Source: G963665925 sp050596425 (lineage in GTDB: Bacteria; Bacillota; Clostridia; Peptostreptococcales; Acidaminobacteraceae). Taken from it: a DNA stretch of 64,000 nucleotides. Each line of letters starts with the position of its first letter. Positions within the stretch are counted from its first letter, which is position 1. The position numbers and the translations under genes are program-made. Positions 59,429 to 64,000 of the stretch are shown in pieces. The notes under the pieces were generated by a model. The model saw nothing but the letters and a program-made list of their open reading frames with translations. It was not told where the DNA came from and did no database searches. Location: the NCBI RefSeq assembly GCF_050596425.1, contig NZ_CP192292.1, forward strand, positions 3,410,001-3,474,000, given 5' to 3'.

Positions 59429-60055
59429 CTAATGCTTTGATTCATAATAATACCAAAAATCGGCTACATCTTCGTTTTTTCTGTTACAACTATTAATATG
59501 ACTATGATCATCACACATGTTCGTTTCGTAGTCCTCTATACATTGAAACTTACTTGCCTCATGTGCAAGATACTGAAAACCGACTTCATTTGCCGAGCAA
59601 ATTATATACTTGCTGTATGTTTTAAAATCTAAGCAATTTTCAACATTCCACCACCTTAGATCTTCATCCATCAATGGGACTTCTATATTAACTATTTCAC
59701 TCTTTTTATTGGCTGTATTTTTTAGTATTTTTTTAATATGCTTGGGCTTAATTTGAGTTGTTTGCCTGTTAATTACTACAAAATCAAGCTGAAAGTTAGC
59801 CTCTTTGAACCAGCTCATATAACGTTCTTTTGTTAAGGAATTATCTTGAATATGAAATATCGCTGGTACTTTTTTTGCTTTTGATGCAATCAAAAATATA
59901 TTTTTTAATAACGAGTAACCTATCGCATTTCCTAACACAACACGATGATACTCATTTGAGTCCATAAACCTTAGTTGTTTTGTTTCTGCACATGGTACAT
60001 ATACATTTGCTTCACCCAGCTTTTGATCAAATACTATTCTTTTTTTAAACTTCAT
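59429..60055 (-). CDS. Hypothetical protein
   Basis: 208 aa from the ATG at 60055 with AGGAG 5 nt upstream. KKRIVFDQKLGEANVYVPCA at the start; SWFKEANFQLDFVVINRQTT in the middle; the C terminus is rich in Cys and His (NMCDDHSHINSCNRKNEDVA). No domain recognised; the CxDDHSHxxxC stretch may bind metal. Confidence 0.66.
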   Translation of the reverse strand: MKFKKRIVFDQKLGEANVYVPCAETKQLRFMDSNEYHRVVLGNAIGYSLLKNIFLIASKAKKVPAIFHIQDNSLTKERYMSWFKEANFQLDFVVINRQTTQIKPKHIKKILKNTANKKSEIVNIEVPLMDEDLRWWNVENCLDFKTYSKYIICSANEVGFQYLAHEASKFQCIEDYETNMCDDHSHINSCNRKNEDVADFWYYYESKH

Positions 60056-60114
60056 ATGACTCCTATTCAATATTCAGTCTATATATCCACATTAACTTTG
60101 TTAAAACTTGTGCA

Positions 60115-60239
60115 TAACGTTCCCACAATTCCCGATGAATGCCCACTTCTTTAACAACACTAGCTGTTTCAACAACTCGAACTTCGAAACAATCATAAAC
60201 CGTTTAACAGCATAGCATTTGTTGGGAATTGCTGTGTTA
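60115..60239 (-). other. attC site, class 3
   Basis: attC of the nuclease-like cassette; same arms as 16338-16461. Confidence 0.92.
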
Positions 60240-60250
60240 TAGGAAGTATT

Positions 60251-61858
60251 TTAACGTTTTCTTAAATGATCTATGATTTTATCATAAGTCTGTTGTGTAT
60301 ACTTAGTTACAAACTTTGGTCTTCTCGGTCTTATACCAGATGTTAGCATATCATTCCTTACAGATATCATACTCTTACTTGAATTTATTCTTTCTAAGAA
60401 TCTAAATATCGACTTTGAGTTATCTCTGAACATATATTCGACTAAACACTCAAATTCTTCAATATCAAGGTTGTTAATTCCAGCTATATCTATGTTCGCG
60501 TTTTCATATAGTAATTTAAACTCATCCTCGCCAACAAAAACTTTAGGAAATGACTCTGGAGATACTGTTATAAAAAAATATCTGCATTTATTAGTTAACC
60601 TCTCATCTGCATTCAACTCTGTAATTCTTTCAATACATTTAATAGCTTGTTTGATTGGCTTAACTGAAATATCACTAAATGATCTTATAAGATGATCGTC
60701 ATTCCCCTTTCCAATACCCGAGTATGCAATTCTTCTTAATTTCACCTCAACTACCAAAACATTCTCCCCTAATTTGATCATGAGGTCTGGTGAATTAAGT
60801 TGACCATTATTAAATTTGAATTCATTAATAATTTCGTACTTTTTCTTCTTAGACATTTCAAATGTTTCCCGAACTATCCAATTAATATAGTACTCTAGTG
60901 CACGCCCCATGAATGTATTAAACTCGCCAATATTCGGCTTAAAACATTCTTGTATTTTGAAGAAGAAACCATCATGCAATTGATCACCTAGTCGGTCACG
61001 TGAAATCGGGATTAACTTGTTTGGTAGCACTTCATATAATGGCTTTCTAAAAAAGTATTCAACACCATAATCCCTGCTTAAACTTTCCTCAAGCCACTCA
61101 TTTACATTAGAGTCGATTGTTAAACTACTCATAACTTTCATTGCCGTTGATTCTAATGCATAAGAATTATAATACTTATCACGATCTAAAAACCATGGTT
61201 TATCAAGAGCACGCTTTGTAGGGTTATAATGAGAAAATAACGATAGTACAACCGAAAAATAATCCATTATACTGTACCCATAGCACTCTGTAAAACGCAT
61301 ATTAACATCTACATACTCGTTTGTCTGCACTAACTCTTTTTTAATACCACTTTCAAAAAACATGAAGTATGATCTTGCCACTAAACTTCTGAAATCAGCA
61401 GAATAATTGAACCTCATATTTCTATAAAACTCAAGAATCGCATTATCGGGTGTTACTTTTTGATTTGCTTCAAAAAATTCTTGAACCGCTAATATCATAG
61501 TTATAGTGTTAAATTGAATACCATTGACATCAACTTCACGTACATTATCGCACTTCTCTCCATACTTTAAGAACCATTTCCACAATGTTTCTATACCTTG
61601 AGTGCCAAACAACATTCTATTTTCCTTTAATAATGCTTGAGCATTTGCCGAATAGTTTTTCGCTGGATGATAAGACTCCAATTGCTTAAGGTATTGCTCT
61701 TCAAGCTCTCTACTATCCCATGGTGTATATGACATTTTGGACAAAATCACGAAATATGGCATCAAGTTGAGTTTCTTTATTTTTGATATAAGCATTTCCT
61801 TAGTATATTCAAATCCAAATACTTCACTAAACTTTATATGTACATATACTTGGTTCAT
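60251..61858 (-). CDS. PD-(D/E)XK nuclease-like protein
   Basis: 535 aa from the ATG at 61858 (AGGAG upstream). The N-terminal 330 residues are helical and unrecognised. Residues about 340-372 contain INEFKFNNGQ then SPDLMIKLGENVLVVEVK: a P-D with E-x-K thirteen residues later, the PD-(D/E)XK nuclease signature, preceded by a Glu-bearing helix (RALEYYINWIVRETFEMSKK) that could supply the first acidic ligand. Known: this fold covers restriction enzymes and many defence nucleases. A stand-alone large nuclease in a cassette suggests a defence role, which is inferred. No methylase is next to it. Confidence 0.75.
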   Translation of the reverse strand: MNQVYVHIKFSEVFGFEYTKEMLISKIKKLNLMPYFVILSKMSYTPWDSRELEEQYLKQLESYHPAKNYSANAQALLKENRMLFGTQGIETLWKWFLKYGEKCDNVREVDVNGIQFNTITMILAVQEFFEANQKVTPDNAILEFYRNMRFNYSADFRSLVARSYFMFFESGIKKELVQTNEYVDVNMRFTECYGYSIMDYFSVVLSLFSHYNPTKRALDKPWFLDRDKYYNSYALESTAMKVMSSLTIDSNVNEWLEESLSRDYGVEYFFRKPLYEVLPNKLIPISRDRLGDQLHDGFFFKIQECFKPNIGEFNTFMGRALEYYINWIVRETFEMSKKKKYEIINEFKFNNGQLNSPDLMIKLGENVLVVEVKLRRIAYSGIGKGNDDHLIRSFSDISVKPIKQAIKCIERITELNADERLTNKCRYFFITVSPESFPKVFVGEDEFKLLYENANIDIAGINNLDIEEFECLVEYMFRDNSKSIFRFLERINSSKSMISVRNDMLTSGIRPRRPKFVTKYTQQTYDKIIDHLRKR

Positions 61859-61885
61859 ACACACTCCTAGTTAAAATATTTCCTA

Positions 61886-62011
61886 TAACGTTCCTGCAAT
61901 TCCCGATCGCGCCCCACTTTATATATATTCTTCTATATTTTAACATTCAAATAGCAATAAAACACACCCCATTTGGTATAATTCAGGGGCGTGTTGGGAA
62001 TTGACATGTTA
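61886..62011 (-). other. attC site, class 3
   Basis: attC of the dUTPase cassette. Confidence 0.92.
61957..61994 (-). terminator. Terminator-like hairpin inside attC
   Basis: Minus strand ACGCCCC ... GGGGTGTG followed by TTTTATT; the U-run follows a few bases after the stem. Confidence 0.55.
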
Positions 62012-62018
62012 GCTGTTG

Positions 62019-62447
62019 TTATAAACCGGTTGAACCAAAGCCACCAGTATTTCTCGAAGTGGAAGAAAGATTTTGAACTTCAACAATATTTACTCTAAGA
62101 ACAGGCTTGATAACCATTTGAGCTATCTTCATTCCTTGCTCGATCTCAAACACAACATCACTAGTGTTCAGTAATATGACTCCAATTTCACCCCTATAAC
62201 CTTCATCGATTGTTCCAGGAGTGTTAAGTACTGTTATGCCATGTTTCAATGCCAAGCCACTTCGAGGTCGAATTTGAGCTTCTGTTCCTTCAGGTAATTC
62301 AATAGCAATTCCTGTTTTAACAAGTGCTCTCTTACCAGGATCTATTCTAAGATCATCAATACTAAATAGGTCTAAGCCAGCATCACCATCATGAGCATAT
62401 TGAGGAATTATTGCTCTATCATTCAATTTAACTATTTTAAGATTCAT
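62019..62447 (-). CDS. dut: dUTP diphosphatase (trimeric dUTPase)
   Basis: 142 aa, normal length. All five dUTPase motifs are present: DAGLDLFS (I), RPRSGLALKHG (II), GTIDEGYRGEIG (III, with catalytic Asp), GMKIAQMVI (IV) and RNTGGFGSTG (V). Hydrolyses dUTP to dUMP and diphosphate, lowering uracil in DNA and feeding dTMP synthesis. Its ATG overlaps the stop of the upstream gene by one base (TAATG), so the pair is co-translated. Second gene of a two-gene cassette. Confidence 0.95.
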   Translation of the reverse strand: MNLKIVKLNDRAIIPQYAHDGDAGLDLFSIDDLRIDPGKRALVKTGIAIELPEGTEAQIRPRSGLALKHGITVLNTPGTIDEGYRGEIGVILLNTSDVVFEIEQGMKIAQMVIKPVLRVNIVEVQNLSSTSRNTGGFGSTGL

Positions 62448-63373
62448 TATTCATTCTCCTCTTTAAATCTAATGTAGCTATAATTAGCCACTAGCCCTAA
62501 TATAAATACAAAGACGCCCGAAAAAGCGACATCTCTAACCCACTTGAAAGTAGACAATGTTGTATCTTTTATATAGAACTTATCATAAAAAAAAGGGATA
62601 ATTAGGGCAAACGCAATCACCCCAATCATTGGCAATATAACCTTTAATAAAAACTGTTTCTTCAAATAGACAGGTCGTTCCTTCTCCTTTTTTCTATTCT
62701 CCACAAACTTAATATACTCAGGCGACTCCAACATTACAGGTCTAAGTAAGTCCCATTTCTCTTTCCATTCATTTTCTAACTCAGCATTTTCTTCATCTGT
62801 AAGCTTTATACCAATTTTATTCAATAATTTTACATGACCATGTTGATTAGTAACTGGATATGTAGATTTTGAGTTCAAATAGTTCAATATTAAAGACACA
62901 AATGTTGAACCTACCTCAATTTCTACAGCTTCATTTGTGTGATTATGTACTGCAACAAGAGATTGGCCAGTATATTGGGGGTCTAGTGTAGTACCAATAT
63001 GACCCATTCCTATTGATACTAAACCTACTTTTGAATGATATGTTCCTCCAAGTTTGTTAGTGACAGAAATGACCTCTTCGGTTTCTATTAATGCAGTATC
63101 ATGAGGTGGTATAACTATTACTTCTTTTCCACCTTTTTTCTTGAAAACTATTGATGTTTTCGGTTTTACTGTTAATACCTCACTATTCTTCTTTGTCCCT
63201 TCTGGAATGGTATAATCCTTAAAACTTTCATCAGTAATAATACCACCTTTAACACACCAAGCCAATGAACTAGCTGTCAAATTAATAGAGTTCCCTTTTA
63301 TGTTACTAACCTTTAATGGATATATAAGTAAATTACGACCTATTTCGTTTTTTATATCAATATTGCTTAACAT
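62447..63373 (-). CDS. Membrane-anchored dCTP deaminase/dUTPase-fold protein
   Basis: 308 aa. Residues about 1-185 follow the dCTP deaminase fold: VKPKTSIVF, IPPHDTALIETEEVISV, KVGLVSIGMGHIGTTLDPQY, TGQSLVAVHN. In active Dcd the last segment is G-x-I-V-L-E-F with the catalytic Glu; here the aligned position is Ala, so deamination is doubtful. A linker helix (about 190-240) and two membrane segments (about 245-265 and 280-300) follow. Inferred: a membrane-bound nucleotide sensor or structural partner of the coupled dUTPase. AAGGA precedes the ATG. Confidence 0.8.
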   Translation of the reverse strand: MLSNIDIKNEIGRNLLIYPLKVSNIKGNSINLTASSLAWCVKGGIITDESFKDYTIPEGTKKNSEVLTVKPKTSIVFKKKGGKEVIVIPPHDTALIETEEVISVTNKLGGTYHSKVGLVSIGMGHIGTTLDPQYTGQSLVAVHNHTNEAVEIEVGSTFVSLILNYLNSKSTYPVTNQHGHVKLLNKIGIKLTDEENAELENEWKEKWDLLRPVMLESPEYIKFVENRKKEKERPVYLKKQFLLKVILPMIGVIAFALIIPFFYDKFYIKDTTLSTFKWVRDVAFSGVFVFILGLVANYSYIRFKEENE

Positions 63374-63483
63374 CTACGACCATCCTTTGCAATTATAATT
63401 TCATTTATTGATGCCTTATATTACCATGTTTATTGATTATAACCAACTACATTTTTTGTATACTCTAGGTTTCTAATGACAGC

Positions 63484-63611
63484 TAACGTTCCCGCGGTTC
63501 ACGCTCGTTCGCCTAGTAATTACAACACTTCTAGCCACTTCAACATAATGATCTGCGTGAGTTAAATCAACTCGGTCTCAACATGGCGAATGGCGGGACA
63601 CCGCTGTGTTA
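63484..63611 (-). other. attC site, class 1
   Basis: attC of the last, incomplete cassette; starts TAACGTTCCCGCGG. Confidence 0.92.
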
Positions 63612-63627
63612 TATGTCGGTTTTCTCG

Positions 63628-64000
63628 TTATATATCCTCATATCCTCGTGTCAAAATTGATATATCTAACTCAGTTGCCTCTTCAATACTTAGTATCTTA
63701 TTACTCATGACTCTGAATCTTTTAAATTTATTTATAGTTCCCCAGTGTTCAATCAGATATATATAGTCAAATCCATCTATATTGATTTTTCCAATCTCCT
63801 TATAACCAGAAAAATCTTGGAACTTTATTTGACGTTCCTCTCTTAAAAGTATCTTACTGATCTCCTCTTCATCTCTATACATGAAAAGTGAATTAAACAA
63901 ATGATCAGCTAATATATTGTTCTTCAGATTCTGTACTGACAAATCAGAAGAATTATACATATTATCATAAAATGAGTCGATTAAGTTATAATCATCTTTG
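63628..64000 (-). CDS. Hypothetical protein, 5' end beyond the window
   Basis: The frame is open to the window edge (KDDYNLIDSFYDN before the internal ATG at 63960, which has no ribosome site), so at least 123 residues are present and the start lies outside. Soluble, helical then strand-rich (IGKINIDGFDYIYLIEHWGT). No domain recognised. Stop 17 bases from its attC. Confidence 0.68.
   Translation of the reverse strand, partial: KDDYNLIDSFYDNMYNSSDLSVQNLKNNILADHLFNSLFMYRDEEEISKILLREERQIKFQDFSGYKEIGKINIDGFDYIYLIEHWGTINKFKRFRVMSNKILSIEEATELDISILTRGYEDI

Larger units (their letters stand above)
1..64000 (-). mobile_element. Chromosomal-integron-like gene cassette array (75 attC sites)
   Basis: Seen: 75 imperfectly palindromic sites starting TAACG (one TAATG) and ending GTTA, separated by single short genes or by repeated gene-poor segments, with 48 of 49 genes co-oriented. 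Site classes used below, by + strand arms: class 1, CGGTTCACGCTCGTTCGCC paired with GGCGAATGGCGGGACACCG; class 2, ATGGTTCAAGATCGTTCCCC with GGGGAATGTCTGGAACCA; class 3, AATTCCCGA-type with GGGAATT and covarying variants; class 4, GGACAGTTCCCGGCGCGTCC with GCTGGGAACTGCTC, 154-156 bp; class 5, CGGTTCACGSTCGTGCGCTC with GGCGCATGGCGGGTACCG; class 6, CAGTTCCCGAAGTGC with TTTTGGGAACTGC. Known: attC sites are folded hairpins recombined by an integron tyrosine recombinase. Inferred: sedentary integron with intI/attI beyond the right edge. No integrase gene is visible here. Confidence 0.93.

Noticed and set aside
1..64000. CRISPR array
   Set aside because: The repeats are about 125 bp, palindromic and separated by genes or long segments; no short direct repeats with regular spacers.
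1..64000. tRNA, rRNA or insertion sequences
   Set aside because: No cloverleaf, rRNA signature or transposase frame was recognised; repeats are explained by cassettes and attC sites.

Overview
The window is one uninterrupted stretch of a very large integron-type gene-cassette array. I count 75 attC-like sites (one cut by the left edge), mostly 123-129 bp, with eight longer ones of 154-156 bp, spaced 0.36-2.8 kb apart. Each begins TAACG (once TAATG) and ends GTTA on the + strand and has complementary arms. Read on the minus strand they have the usual attC polarity (TAAC-arm, variable centre, arm-CGTTAYRY). 48 of the 49 recognised genes also read on the minus strand, so each gene sits upstream of its own attC. 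The integrase and attI are not in the window; the polarity places them to the right of position 64000.

The DNA is AT-rich. Almost every gene has a strong Shine-Dalgarno sequence (AGGAGG, AAGGAG) 5-10 nt before its start. Several families seen (DUF1848, YARHG lipoprotein, a short GGADGPT protein) are ones I associate with Clostridia or Bacilli. A low-GC Gram-positive-like host is therefore the best guess, which is unusual for an integron this size; without rRNA or intI it remains an inference.

Layout: 1-10.9 kb, cassettes for small membrane proteins, lipoproteins, an isoprenylcysteine methyltransferase-like protein, a three-gene GNAT/GNAT/nucleotidyltransferase cassette and a TPR protein. 10.9-13.2 kb, a block of duplicated cassettes without long genes. 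13.2-22.7 kb, RES-domain protein, SAM methyltransferase, DUF4116-metallophosphoesterase, metallopeptidase, secreted tail-like protein. 22.7-31.6 kb, duplicated cassettes, then membrane proteins and a DUF1848 protein. 31.6-40.4 kb, mostly duplicated cassettes. 40.4-56.9 kb, lipoproteins, small membrane proteins, GNAT, a reverse transcriptase with a structured leader, Cys-motif proteins and a large exported propeller protein. 56.9-64 kb, the only + strand gene, a PD-(D/E)XK nuclease-like protein, and a dUTPase with a membrane-anchored dCTP-deaminase-like protein.

29 of the 75 cassettes have no long gene and belong to four repeated families (A about 450 bp x4, B about 835 bp x9, C about 367 bp x8, D about 253 bp x8). 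Three of them keep a short reading frame in most copies. Several attC subclasses carry an intrinsic-terminator-like hairpin in their variable centre, oriented to end transcription of the cassette gene. The cassettes look like independent accessory functions (nucleotide metabolism, nuclease, reverse transcriptase, RES protein, acetyltransferases, surface proteins). Anti-phage defence is a plausible theme for some but is not shown by sequence alone.
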